NCBI RefSeq assembly: GCF_003668875.1
Contig: NZ_RAWM01000001.1
Coordinates: 62,001-126,000, forward strand
Source of the DNA: Corallococcus interemptor
GTDB lineage: Bacteria > Myxococcota > Myxococcia > Myxococcales > Myxococcaceae
DNA length: 64,000 nt
Reading direction: 5' to 3'
The number at the start of each line of letters is the position of its first letter. The stretch's first letter is position 1. Under the pieces are notes generated by a model, which ran no database searches, had not been told where the DNA came from, and was given only the letters and a program-made list of their open reading frames with translations. Positions 1-9,279 of this stretch are shown in pieces. A program made the translations under genes and the position numbers.

Positions 1-1472
1 TGCGCCGGGGGACGTTGGCGGCGCTGGCGCTTGGGCTGGGGGGGACCGCGATGGTGGGCTGGAGTCAGCTCCAGCAGGCGCGCGCGGAGACAATCCAGCG
101 ACAGTGGCGGGAGCGAGCCGTCGGCTTCCTCCAGGCCCATCGCAATGACATGGCGGAGGTTGCGCTCGCGCGGGCTCATGCGGCCGGAGCAGCAACAGGC
201 GAGGAAGACCTCCAGCGGCAATACCGGGATGCGAGAGCCGGGAGGATGCTGGTCCCGATGAGGACGCTTGACGTCTCCCCCTCTGCGCGGCTGCACCATT
301 GGGACGCCTGGAAGGATGAGCCCTACGCCGTCCTCTACGAAAACGCGTCCGGGAAGCTCGAGCTGGACTTCCAGGGCACACGCCGGGCGCTCCCGTCGTG
401 CCCCACGGAGCCACGGGTGACCTCACGGAGTGAATGGCTCGCCTGGGCGTGCGACCGCGTGCTGTACCGCATCCGGCTGGACTCACCGGATGCGGTCGTG
501 CAGAGCGCGCTCGCGCAGGAGCCGGAGGAACTGTCCTTCAGCGCCCGGGAGCTTCGACTGCTGGAGCGGACCGGCACCCAGGTCCACGTCCGGGGGCTGA
601 ACGAGGAGACGCTCGCCGAGCAATGGAAGACGTTCTTTCCGCTCGAGTCACCCCAGGCACTCGTCCATCTCTGCCCGGGCGGGGACTTCCTGGCCTACGC
701 CATCACGGCGGATGCGAGAGCCCTGCACCTCCATCGCTGGCAACTGGATGCATCAGTCGCCTCCACGGTGTCGGTTCCATTCCAGGAGGATCTCCAGGCA
801 TTGAACGCAGGGGGCGTCGATCTGGGCTCGGTGACGCAGGACGCTCACTGTGGGCGATTCATTCTCAGCTATGCCCCGTGGACATGGTTTGGACGGACGA
901 CCCAGGACTTCCGCTGGCTCCTGCTCGCATGGGGGGACGTTCCACCCGTCCGCGCCCTGGAGCCGGGGCTTCGTGAGCCCCGGTTGGTGGAGCGGAGCAC
1001 GGGTTCGGAGGCGGTGTACCTCAGCGATTCGAGGGATTTGCGACGGCTCCCCGTGGTCCCGCCCATGGTCGTGGCACCAGAGGTGCGCACGCTTGCCTCG
1101 GGCGTGCAGTCCTTCGCGGTGTGGAGTCCCCCCGGGGAGGATGCGCCACTCCAGTTGTTGTCCATGAACGCGGACGACCTGGAGGTCCACGACGCGGACG
1201 CGCTGCGGGCCCGATATCCAGTCGGTGTCGATGAAGTGCTGCGCATCCGCGTCTCCGCCGATGGCACGTTCATCGCTGTCGAGGGAAGGGAGCGTCTCTT
1301 CATCTGGAAGCGCGCGGTCTCCTCGACGCCGGAAGGAATTCCAGCGCTGGACGTGCTGTCGCGGGAGCTCGGAGTGAGGCTCCTGGAGGACGGCTCATTC
1401 CGCTACACCGCGATCGAGGAAGCACCTCGCGCAGCCTCGCGGACCGACCCTCCGCCGGAGCACGAGCGATGA
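1..1472 (+). CDS. Membrane-anchored beta-propeller-like protein, C-terminal part (5' end outside window)
   Basis: The reading frame is open from the first complete codon of the window, so the true start lies upstream and only the C-terminal part of about 490 residues is seen. It opens with a hydrophobic stretch (about 20 residues, LAALALGLGGTAMVGW) followed by a charged Arg/Glu/Gln-rich helix. After that come roughly 350 residues of Trp- and Asp-rich alternating strands that resemble a degenerate WD40-like propeller. This transmembrane helix plus propeller layout is common at the C-terminus of STAND NTPases and of some receptor kinases in myxobacteria; which head is attached cannot be seen. 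The TIR-TPR gene follows after 45 bases on the same strand, suggesting one transcript. Function is not established. Confidence 0.6.
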   Translation, partial: RRGTLAALALGLGGTAMVGWSQLQQARAETIQRQWRERAVGFLQAHRNDMAEVALARAHAAGAATGEEDLQRQYRDARAGRMLVPMRTLDVSPSARLHHWDAWKDEPYAVLYENASGKLELDFQGTRRALPSCPTEPRVTSRSEWLAWACDRVLYRIRLDSPDAVVQSALAQEPEELSFSARELRLLERTGTQVHVRGLNEETLAEQWKTFFPLESPQALVHLCPGGDFLAYAITADARALHLHRWQLDASVASTVSVPFQEDLQALNAGGVDLGSVTQDAHCGRFILSYAPWTWFGRTTQDFRWLLLAWGDVPPVRALEPGLREPRLVERSTGSEAVYLSDSRDLRRLPVVPPMVVAPEVRTLASGVQSFAVWSPPGEDAPLQLLSMNADDLEVHDADALRARYPVGVDEVLRIRVSADGTFIAVEGRERLFIWKRAVSSTPEGIPALDVLSRELGVRLLEDGSFRYTAIEEAPRAASRTDPPPEHER

Positions 1473-1517
1473 CGCCACGCACCGCGTTGGCGAACAGGGG
1501 ATACTGCCGGGGACACC

Positions 1518-4130
1518 ATGCATCAGCGCTCCACTTCATCCGTTCGGAAGTCACCCACTGGCACGTTCCGCTACGACTTCGCAATCTCGATGGCAGGCAG
1601 TCAGCGGCCCAAAGCCAGGCGACTCGCGGCTGAGTTGCGCCGCCTGCGACCGGACGTAAAGCTCTTCCTGGATGAGGAGCGTCAGTCAGAGCTCTTCTGG
1701 AAGAACGAGCACGACCTTCGTGAAATCTATGCCTCCAGCTCACGCTACGTCGTGTCGTTCATCTCAAAGGACTACGAGACCAGCCGATGGACGCGCATGG
1801 AGTTCGAGGCCGCGGAGGAAGCGGAACGGCAGCGAGGCAACCGCGTCCTCCTTGCCATCCAGTGCGATGACACGACGTTCCTGGGCCTGGCACGCAACGT
1901 CATCAAGCCCGACACGCGCACAAGCACCCTCCGGAGCATCGCCGAGGCACTGATTGCCCGGCTGGAGGAGGAGCGCCCCGCGCAGCCCGGGCCGCCGGTG
2001 CGCGATTTGTCGCGGTTGTTCTCGGCCAGTCATCGCCGCGCTTTGGGGTTGCTCGCCGTTTTTGACGAGGTTCCTCTGGAGTTGCTGCAGCCGTGCTTCC
2101 CAGACATCCGCTGGACAAAGATTCTCCAAGACCTGCAGCGCTCCGGGCTCGTGACGTCCGAAGAGGGATTCCTCCGGCTCAAACCCGAGCTGAATCGATC
2201 ATTTCGGCAGGATTCTGAGGAGGCAAAGAAGCGTCAGGCAGCTTGGAAGGAGGGACTCACGAAGCTCCGGCATCACCCTGACATTGCCCTGATGTACGCG
2301 AAGGTCAGCTTCGACTTGGGTGACTTACAGTCCGGATGCGAGGTGGTGATTGCCGCAGGGCATTTCGTGGACGACCCCGGGCTGTTGCGCGTCTACTCTG
2401 ACGCGCTCATAGGCATTCTTACCCACGAGCGCTTCACGGTGATTGGAGACCACCAGCGCAGGCGTGCCCTCAATGCTTTGGGCATCTGTCTCTGCCGTCA
2501 GGGAATGCTGGAGGAGGCGCGAGAGCTCTTCCGGCGGCTCTTGGGATGGAGCAGAGTCACAGGCGATGCCTGGGCTCAGGGACAAGCGCTGATCAACGCG
2601 GGAGTCGCGGAGATCCGGCTCGAACACCCGCTGCGCGCCAGGGCGCTCTACGAGATGGCTGCCGAGCACGCGCGGAAGACGTCAGACCGCATCCTGCGGG
2701 GCAGGGCTTTGGGAAACCTGGCGATGATGGGGATGGGGCAGCCGGGGCGGGCCGAACGGATGTTAAGGGAGAGCATCGAACTCAAGAAGGAATCCCGCGA
2801 TGAGGCCGGCCTCTTCGCGGGAGACTTCGCGCAGGGGCTCCTGACGGCGAGGGCCGGCCAATGGCGCGAGGCCCTCGGACACTTCAGGCAGGCCGCCGAG
2901 CGTGCCCGGCGCACGGGAAGAGTATCTGAAGAGGCTGCGGTGCTCGTGCAACTGGGCGAGTGTTGCTTCAGGACAGGGCGCGTGTCAGCGGCCCTTTCGA
3001 CATATCGAAAGGCACGACAGCTCGCGGACAGTCTGCCGGAGCAGCATGCGGAGCGGAACAGTGCGCTCATCGCCGCAATCCAGGGCGAGGCGGTGGTCCT
3101 GCGTGAGTCGCGGCAGGGGATGGCGGCGGAACCCCTGTTCCTGGAGCTCATGCGGCTCAAGGAACGGAGCGGCGACCGGCAGGGCGCCCTGGACGTCGCC
3201 CATGATCTGGCCCTGCTTCGCGCGGAGCATGGGAAGAAGGCGGAGGCCCTGAAGCTGCTCGAGAAGACGGCGGCCCGAGCGCTCCGATTGAAGCTCTTCG
3301 AGCCTGCCTGCCGCTGTCTCCTGGAAGCGGCGAGACTCATCGAAGGAAAACCAGCTCGCGTTCGCGCACTGCTCCGTCGAGCAGGGGCAGTGGTCACAGC
3401 CCACGGAACTCCCGAGCAGCGCATCCATGTCGCGCTGCAACAAGCGACTTACGAGAACGCGCAGTGGCGCTTCGACGAGTGCAAGGCACTTCTCCGAAAC
3501 GTGCAGCCCCTGGCGAGGGAGGCGGGACTGAGGCTGATGCTGCTCCATTCCCGGTTGGAGCTGCTCCTCCAGGCAAAGCGCTGGCACCAGGCGAAGCGGC
3601 TGTTCTCGACACTCACACGCCTCGCCGAGAAGAGCGGACAGCACGAGGCATCCATCAATGCCCATCTGCTCATGGGCGAGCGCCTCTGGGCCGCGAACGA
3701 TGATTTCCGCTTCGAGGCTTGTCAGGCCTATGTCGCGGCGCTGTTTCTTGCGATTTCAGAGAGCGAGCACCTGGAGGATGACGCATTCATCAAGGTGGGC
3801 ATCCAGATGGCCGCGACGCTCATGCGCCATCCGGACGACGCCGTTCCCTTCGAGGAACTCTCGGCCAGGCTGTCGCGCTGGCTCATCCGGGAATGGAATC
3901 TGGCCGAGCACTCCGAGATCCAGAACCTTGGACTCTGGCCGCTGAAGGTTGCCCGCGAGCTTCGGCCGATGCTCCAGCGGCGCAAGCCTTCTCCGCGCGT
4001 CATCGAACGGCTGGTTGATCGGGAGTTCAGGAGAGCACTGGACGGTGCCTCGAAAGCCATTGACCGCATGGAGTCACTGTCGGTGAACTCAGAAGAGCCC
4101 GATGAGTCGACCGATTCAGGCACCTGTTAG
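1518..4130 (+). CDS. TIR domain - winged helix - TPR repeat protein
   Basis: An 870-residue protein. Residues about 17-150 form a TIR domain of the bacterial TIR_2 type: strand YDFAISMAG, then LFLDEERQSELFWKNE, then YVVSFISKDY and SRWTRMEFEAA. Glu64 in WKNEHDL aligns with the catalytic glutamate of NAD-cleaving TIRs such as SARM1. Residues about 165-235 look like the winged helix that normally follows a STAND NTPase, and residues about 250-830 are TPR-like helical pairs. No Walker A or B motif lies between TIR and winged helix, so the usual NB-ARC/NACHT module is absent. Bacterial TIR proteins commonly act in anti-phage defence by degrading NAD or making cyclic ADP-ribose signals; that role here is inference. 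ATG start after GGGG; 45 bases behind the propeller gene. Confidence 0.8.
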   Translation: MHQRSTSSVRKSPTGTFRYDFAISMAGSQRPKARRLAAELRRLRPDVKLFLDEERQSELFWKNEHDLREIYASSSRYVVSFISKDYETSRWTRMEFEAAEEAERQRGNRVLLAIQCDDTTFLGLARNVIKPDTRTSTLRSIAEALIARLEEERPAQPGPPVRDLSRLFSASHRRALGLLAVFDEVPLELLQPCFPDIRWTKILQDLQRSGLVTSEEGFLRLKPELNRSFRQDSEEAKKRQAAWKEGLTKLRHHPDIALMYAKVSFDLGDLQSGCEVVIAAGHFVDDPGLLRVYSDALIGILTHERFTVIGDHQRRRALNALGICLCRQGMLEEARELFRRLLGWSRVTGDAWAQGQALINAGVAEIRLEHPLRARALYEMAAEHARKTSDRILRGRALGNLAMMGMGQPGRAERMLRESIELKKESRDEAGLFAGDFAQGLLTARAGQWREALGHFRQAAERARRTGRVSEEAAVLVQLGECCFRTGRVSAALSTYRKARQLADSLPEQHAERNSALIAAIQGEAVVLRESRQGMAAEPLFLELMRLKERSGDRQGALDVAHDLALLRAEHGKKAEALKLLEKTAARALRLKLFEPACRCLLEAARLIEGKPARVRALLRRAGAVVTAHGTPEQRIHVALQQATYENAQWRFDECKALLRNVQPLAREAGLRLMLLHSRLELLLQAKRWHQAKRLFSTLTRLAEKSGQHEASINAHLLMGERLWAANDDFRFEACQAYVAALFLAISESEHLEDDAFIKVGIQMAATLMRHPDDAVPFEELSARLSRWLIREWNLAEHSEIQNLGLWPLKVARELRPMLQRRKPSPRVIERLVDREFRRALDGASKAIDRMESLSVNSEEPDESTDSGTC

Positions 4131-4279
4131 TGCGCAGCGTGCTCACCGCGCGCTCGACAAGTGACGCAACTGTCGCGCCCGAAGGGAACTCAATCTCGAA
4201 ATCTTGTCTTGTCGCCACTTCTCTCTCAGTGTGGGCGATGCAATCCAGGTGCTTGGACACTCAGAGAGGAAGAACGGCG

Positions 4280-4939
4280 ATGAACGCGTGGAAGTCGATG
4301 TGGATTCTGGGCTGTGGAGTGCTGGTTTCGTGCGGTGCACCGATGCCGGACGAAGAGGCGGCGACGCCTGGCACGCAGCAGCAGGGCCTTGCCCAGGTCT
4401 TCACCCAGCAGGCGGACTTCACGGCAGCCACCGGCGCCACTCCGCTCGCGTTTCCGGCGGTCGCGTTCGACGCGTATCCGGACCATCCCTCGGGGGCCGC
4501 GTCGAGTTGTGTCAGGACGCTGCCAGGCGTGGACCTGCCGTGGGGCTCCAGCACGCCCACCGTCAATGTCCTGGCGCCTCGCGCCAAGGACTGGCTCTGC
4601 TTCATGGGACCCGGCTGGGACCACGGCAACACGAACCCACTGCCCGTGAAGCCCACGCTCCTCGCCGTCGGTGAGGACGACTTCGAGATTGCCTTCCTGC
4701 GTCCCGTCTCCGCCGTGGGCCTGGAGTTGCTCACGAACCGTCTGGCTCAGCACAAGGTGACGCTGACCTTCACGGATGCCTCTCAAGAGGTCCTCGACGA
4801 CGCGGTGCTTGCGACAGGCGCCAATGCCTTCGCGTTCGTGGGCATCCAATCCACCAAGCGCATCCGGTCCCTCTTCATCGACTCCAGCGGAGGCGGTACG
4901 GAGAACGAGGGCATCGCCGCCATCTGGACCGCGCCGTAA
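4280..4939 (+). CDS. Putative lipoprotein, conserved hypothetical
   Basis: A 219-residue protein. ATG 4280 is chosen over longer in-frame starts because a purine-rich Shine-Dalgarno (GAGAGGAAG) lies just upstream and because it puts a lipoprotein signal at the N-terminus. The signal is a short hydrophobic stretch ending in LVSC, with Cys18 the likely lipidated residue, followed by an acidic linker. The mature part is rich in beta-strand-forming residues, with two internal Cys, and looks like an exported beta-sandwich. No enzyme motif is visible. It lies 149 bases behind the TIR gene, so it is probably a separate transcript. Confidence 0.7.
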   Translation: MNAWKSMWILGCGVLVSCGAPMPDEEAATPGTQQQGLAQVFTQQADFTAATGATPLAFPAVAFDAYPDHPSGAASSCVRTLPGVDLPWGSSTPTVNVLAPRAKDWLCFMGPGWDHGNTNPLPVKPTLLAVGEDDFEIAFLRPVSAVGLELLTNRLAQHKVTLTFTDASQEVLDDAVLATGANAFAFVGIQSTKRIRSLFIDSSGGGTENEGIAAIWTAP

Positions 4940-5009
4940 CAGCGAGCCAGGCCCCGGCTCGGTGCCTGGGTGTGATGGCGCGCGATCCCACCGTGCCTAT
5001 CTCTGGACC

Positions 5010-5361
5010 ATGGACGTCATCGACCTCATCGACCGGGCCCGCGACAGCATCTCCGCGCGCTCCGTTTTCGGCCAACCCATCCAGCAGGCGGAGGTCACCG
5101 TGATTCCCGTCGCGCGCGTGAGGGGGGGGAGGCGGCGGGGGAGGCGAGGGCCCCGTCGGTGAGGGTGACTTGAAGGAAGGCAAGGGACATGGGGAAGGCA
5201 CCGGCTTTGGACTGAGCGCGCGCCCGGCCGGTGCCTTCGTCATTCGAGGAGACAGGGTGTCGTGGCAGCCCGTCATCGAGCCCACGCGCATCATCCTCGG
5301 CTTCCAGGTGCTGGCGGGAGTCGCGCTGCTCGCCTACACGCTATCCGTGTCGCATCGGTGA
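5010..5361 (+). pseudogene. GerW/YtfJ-like spore protein, frameshifted in an eight-G run
   Basis: Two frames together encode one protein of about 116 residues. The first frame gives MDVIDLIDRARDSISARSVF through VIPVARV. After the G run at 5122-5129 the coding potential moves to the next frame and continues as a Gly-rich segment, EGPVGEGDLKEGKG, GTGFGLSARPAGAFVI, WQPVIEPTRII and a C-terminal membrane helix. This order (N-terminal helix, VIPVA motif, glycine run, GxGxGxGxxxxPxGA, terminal hydrophobic segment) is that of GerW/YtfJ family sporulation proteins. Seven G instead of eight restores one frame. The gene is therefore disrupted, phase-variable, or affected by a sequencing error. It converges with the carrier gene, only eight bases away. 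Confidence 0.7.
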
Positions 5362-5369
5362 GCCGTGCC

Positions 5370-6242
5370 CTACGTTACAGGTGCCCGGCGCAAAACCCTG
5401 ACGCGGCTGCGTCGCGCGAGGAGCCACGCAATCGGGAAGAGGACCGCGAACCCGACCAGCGAGGAGACGACGACCATCACTTCGGCGTCCTGATTCCCCA
5501 TCCCCTGGGTGGCCACCACCATCGCCGCGGCGATGTTGCGTTGTCCGGTGCCCAGACCCAACACCACATGTCCTCCGCGGTACTCACGGCCAAGGACCCA
5601 GCCGACGCCGAAGGCGCCCGGAATCAGGATCAGCGGAGCGAGGATGGCGCCTGTGCGGATGATGCGCACGACGCCCCCGAAGTTGGCCACGAGGGTCGCG
5701 GCGATCAGCACGGCCAACGCCACCAAGGCGAGCTTGCCCAACCCGGGCCGCAGCCGTTGCGCCAGCGTCGGGTGCCGGGCCCGGACGTAGAGCCCCGCGC
5801 CCAAAGGGAGAATCATCGTCCACAGCAGTGGCAGCGCGATGGCCGCCGGACGCACGCTCACGTCCGGTACCATCCGTGGAACCATCAGGGGCATGTAGAG
5901 GACGGTGGCCAGCATGAGGAGCACCGTCAGTGACGCGCTCAACGGCATGTTGCCGCCCGCGACCGCGGTGAGCCTCACGAGGAAGAGCGCCCCCGCCCCT
6001 GTGCCGATGAGCATGACGCCGGTGGCGTAGGACCTGTCCAGGGGAAGCACCTGCACCACGCCATACGCGAGCAGTGGGACGAGGACGAAGTTCGCCAGCA
6101 GCGCACGCATGAGCCCACGCGAGTCGCGCAGCGGGCCCAACAGCTCGCGAAGCGTATGGCTCAGTCCGACGGTGAGCATGGTGCAAACGGAGAACACCAG
6201 GATCCCGATGCTCGCCAGCGCCTGAAGGAGTCCAACCCCCAT
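5370..6242 (-). CDS. Bile acid:sodium symporter-family (BASS/SBF-like) membrane carrier
   Basis: About 290 residues when started at the ATG 6242 (MGVGLLQALASIGILVFSV); a longer open frame to 6347 adds only a hydrophilic low-quality leader. The protein has about nine to ten hydrophobic helices. It contains features of the SBF/BASS fold, including the Gly-rich GLGTGQRNIAAAMVVA segment that resembles the substrate/sodium-binding crossover helix, and TGVMLIGTGAGALF. Family members carry organic anions, often coupled to sodium; the substrate here cannot be told. It sits alone on the minus strand, converging with the gerW-like gene and divergent from the arylsulfatase. Confidence 0.7.
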   Translation of the reverse strand: MGVGLLQALASIGILVFSVCTMLTVGLSHTLRELLGPLRDSRGLMRALLANFVLVPLLAYGVVQVLPLDRSYATGVMLIGTGAGALFLVRLTAVAGGNMPLSASLTVLLMLATVLYMPLMVPRMVPDVSVRPAAIALPLLWTMILPLGAGLYVRARHPTLAQRLRPGLGKLALVALAVLIAATLVANFGGVVRIIRTGAILAPLILIPGAFGVGWVLGREYRGGHVVLGLGTGQRNIAAAMVVATQGMGNQDAEVMVVVSSLVGFAVLFPIAWLLARRSRVRVLRRAPVT

Positions 6243-6425
6243 GCGTTGAAGGTCACGGTGCCCGTATGAAACCGCAAGGTCTCCGGGACGGCCGCGCGAC
6301 CAGGCCGCCGGGCAAGGACTCGCCTGCGCGCCCCGCGTGAGCGTCACACAGGCGGATGGCCGGGCCGGACCCGTGGCTTGCAGTCCTGTTCGTCGTCCTC
6401 ATCTCTCAGGAGGAGGCGCGCGACG

Positions 6426-8795
6426 ATGGCGAGGAAGAAGGGGCGGGCTCCAAGGCGGATTGAACGGGACACATACCCGAGGCCCGAGCACCGCTTCCCG
6501 AATGCAAGGATTGGAATGACCTGGAGGGATTCGCAACCCGACTCCCCCGGCTTCCAGAAGGCGCCGCCGGGCGCGCCGAACATCGTGCTCGTGCTGCTGG
6601 ACGACGTGGGCTACGGGTGGCCGAGCAGCTACGGCGGGCTCGTGCGCATGCCCACCTCGGAGCGGCTGGCGAAGCAGGGCCTCACCTACTGCCAGTTCCA
6701 CACCACCGCGCTCTGCGCGCCCACCCGGGCGGCGCTGCTCACCGGCCGCAATCACCACTCGGCGTCCTTCGGGGTGGTGGGGGAGATGGCCACCGGCTAT
6801 CCGGGCTACAGCGGAATCCTCTCGCGAAGCTGCGCGACCATCGCGGAGCTGCTTGCCCCCAACGGCTACGCCACCGGTTGGTGGGGAAAGAACCACACCA
6901 CTCCGCTGAACCAGGCCTCCGCCGCGGGGCCCTTCACGCACTGGCCCACCCGGCGCGGCTTCGACTACTTCTACGGGTTCCTCGGCGGAGGGACGGATCA
7001 GTTCTATCCAGCGCTCTACCGGAACACGACGCCCGTCAATCCCACGGGCACGCCGGAGCAGGGCTACCAGCTCACCCGGGACCTCGCGAACGACTGCATC
7101 GCCTGGATGCGAACGCAGAAGGCCATCGCTCCGGAGAGACCGTTCTTCGTGCACTTCGCCCCCGCCGCGGCGCACGGCCCGCACCAGCCGCCTCTCGACT
7201 GGCGCGGGCGGAATGCCGGCCGCTTCGACATGGGCTGGGACCGCTACCGCGAAGTCGTCCACCAGCGACAGCTCGAAATGGGCGTCATCGCCCCGGGCAC
7301 GAGGCTGACCTCAAGGCCGGATGAGATACCGGCCTGGGACAGCTTCGATGCCCAGGCGCAGGCGCTGCTCCGCGTCCAGGCGGAGAACTACGCGGACTAC
7401 CTGGAGCACTGCGACCACGAAGTGGGCCGGCTGGTCCAAGCGCTCGAGGAGCTGGGCGAGTTCGAGAACACGCTCTTCCTCTACATCCTCGGCGACAACG
7501 GCTCGAGCGCGGAGGGGTCGCTGACGGGGACCCCCAACGAGACCGCCAGCATGCAAGGCATTGAACCGCCCATCGAAGCGAGCCTCGCGCGGATGGGGGA
7601 GTGGGGGCTGCCGGGAACCACGCCGCATTACGCGGTGGGATGGGCCTGGGCCGGGGACACCCCGTTCCAATGGATGAAACAGGTGGCGTCCCATTTCGGG
7701 GGCACCCGCAACGGGATGATCGTGAGCTGGCCCGCGTGGATCGCCGACAAGGGCCAGAAGCGCTTCCAATTCCATCACGTCATCGACGTCGTCCCCACGC
7801 TCCTGGAGGCCGTGGGAATCCGCGAGCCGGTCAGCGTGGATGGCGTGCCGCAGAAGCCCATCGAAGGCGTGAGCATGGCGTACACCTTCGACCGGGCCAA
7901 CGCGGAGGCGAAGAGCCCGCGCACCACGCAGTACTTCGAGATGCTGGGCAACCGCGCGCTCTATCACGACGGTTGGATTGCCTGCTGCCGGCACGGGCGG
8001 CTCCCCTGGGTCACCCGGGGCAGTGCCCGCTTCGAGGAGGACACCTGGGAGCTGTACCACCTGGATGAGGACTTCAGTCAGTCCGAGGACCTGGCGGCCC
8101 GCCATCCCCAGAAGCTGCGCGAGCTTCAGGACCTGTTCCTGCTGGAGGCGGCGAAGCACGACGTGTTCCCGCTGGATGATCGCTTCGCGGAGCGCGCGGA
8201 TGTGAGCTTGAGGCCGGGCTTCTTCGCCGGCCGCAGGCGGCTGCTCCTTCCCCCGGGCCTGGTGAGGCTCCCGGAGAGCAGCGGCCCCAAGCTGGCGAAC
8301 GTCGACCACACCATCACCCTTCACGCGAGGCTTCCCGAGAGTGGCGCCGAGGGCGTACTGGTGTGCCTGGGAGGAGATACCGCGGGGTGGAGCCTGTTCG
8401 TGGAGGACGGGCGGATGCGCTACCACTACAACTGGTTCGGGTTCGAGCGCTTCGACGTCCTCTCCGGGGCAGCACTCCCTGGCGGTGATGCCGAGCTCCG
8501 GATGGAGTTCACCTGCGAGACGCCGGGGACACCCGGAGGGCCCGCCATGGTGCGGCTCCTCTGCGACGGCACCGTGGTGGGGGAGGGGCGGATCGCCAGA
8601 CAGGTGCCCGGGTACTTCGGCCTCGGCGAGACGCTCGATATCGGAGAGGACACGCTCTCCCCGGTCTGGCCCGGCTACCGCGACCGGTTGCCCTTCCGCT
8701 TCAACGGGGTCATCGACCGGGTGGAGTTCGAGCTCGGAGAGGCCGCGCCACGCAGCATGACGGAGCTGCTCGAGGAACAGCTCCATCAGGACTGA
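6426..8795 (+). CDS. Arylsulfatase (type I sulfatase, CxPxR)
   Basis: 789 residues from ATG 6426, which has a strong AGGAGGAGG ribosome site nine bases upstream. The sulfatase core begins at PNIVLVLLDDVGYG (metal-binding Asp59-Asp60). The formylglycine motif C97-A-P-T-R is followed by LLTGRNHH. Further metal and substrate motifs are GWWGKNH, VHFAPAAAHGPH and YILGDNGSS. The length and C-terminal beta-rich extension match large bacterial arylsulfatases of the AtsA type. The enzyme would hydrolyse sulfate esters after conversion of the cysteine by a formylglycine-generating enzyme, which is not in the window. No signal peptide is evident, so it may be cytoplasmic. The MgtC-like gene follows after nine bases, probably co-transcribed. 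Confidence 0.9.
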   Translation: MARKKGRAPRRIERDTYPRPEHRFPNARIGMTWRDSQPDSPGFQKAPPGAPNIVLVLLDDVGYGWPSSYGGLVRMPTSERLAKQGLTYCQFHTTALCAPTRAALLTGRNHHSASFGVVGEMATGYPGYSGILSRSCATIAELLAPNGYATGWWGKNHTTPLNQASAAGPFTHWPTRRGFDYFYGFLGGGTDQFYPALYRNTTPVNPTGTPEQGYQLTRDLANDCIAWMRTQKAIAPERPFFVHFAPAAAHGPHQPPLDWRGRNAGRFDMGWDRYREVVHQRQLEMGVIAPGTRLTSRPDEIPAWDSFDAQAQALLRVQAENYADYLEHCDHEVGRLVQALEELGEFENTLFLYILGDNGSSAEGSLTGTPNETASMQGIEPPIEASLARMGEWGLPGTTPHYAVGWAWAGDTPFQWMKQVASHFGGTRNGMIVSWPAWIADKGQKRFQFHHVIDVVPTLLEAVGIREPVSVDGVPQKPIEGVSMAYTFDRANAEAKSPRTTQYFEMLGNRALYHDGWIACCRHGRLPWVTRGSARFEEDTWELYHLDEDFSQSEDLAARHPQKLRELQDLFLLEAAKHDVFPLDDRFAERADVSLRPGFFAGRRRLLLPPGLVRLPESSGPKLANVDHTITLHARLPESGAEGVLVCLGGDTAGWSLFVEDGRMRYHYNWFGFERFDVLSGAALPGGDAELRMEFTCETPGTPGGPAMVRLLCDGTVVGEGRIARQVPGYFGLGETLDIGEDTLSPVWPGYRDRLPFRFNGVIDRVEFELGEAAPRSMTELLEEQLHQD

Positions 8796-8804
8796 GGTTC
8801 CACG

Positions 8805-9224
8805 GTGGAAGGGCTCGGCCTGGATGTGAGCATGTTGGTTCGCCTGGCGGTGGCCTTCGCGCTGGGCTTGCCCGTGGGTTGGGAACGGGATCACCGGGCG
8901 CTCTCGCCCGGACTGCGCACGTTCCCGCTCGTCGCCATGGGAGCGTGTGCATTCCTGCTCATCGGGCAGCAGGCCTTCCCCGACGAGGCGCGCGCTCAGG
9001 GCTATGTCTTTCAGGCGGTGTTGAGCGGCATCGGTTTCATCGGCGGCGGTGTCATCGTCAAGGGCAGGGGAGAGATCCAGGGGATCGCGACCGCCGTGAG
9101 CATCTGGATCACCGCCGCGGTCGGGGCCGCTGTCGCCTACCGGCTCTATTGGCTCGGGGTGGTCCTATCACTCACGACCGTGGCCACGCTGCAGCTGCTG
9201 AGGCCGCTCAAGCACCACCCGTAG
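8805..9224 (+). CDS. MgtC/SapB-family membrane protein
   Basis: 139 residues starting at a GTG nine bases after the arylsulfatase stop. Four to five hydrophobic helices are visible. The family hallmarks are present: LPVGWERDHR in the first loop, GLRTFPLVAMGACAFLLIG in the second helix, GIGFIGGGVIVKGRGEIQG, and TAVSIWITAAVGAAVA. The family is an inner-membrane protein linked to magnesium limitation and F-ATPase modulation in other bacteria, but the compact 140-residue forms like this one are of unknown job. Coupling to a sulfatase suggests co-expression only. Confidence 0.85.
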   Translation: MEGLGLDVSMLVRLAVAFALGLPVGWERDHRALSPGLRTFPLVAMGACAFLLIGQQAFPDEARAQGYVFQAVLSGIGFIGGGVIVKGRGEIQGIATAVSIWITAAVGAAVAYRLYWLGVVLSLTTVATLQLLRPLKHHP

Positions 9225-9279
9225 CCCGGATCTCGCTTCCGTTTCATGGAGTCATGCGCCCGGTGTATTGTTCGTGCAT

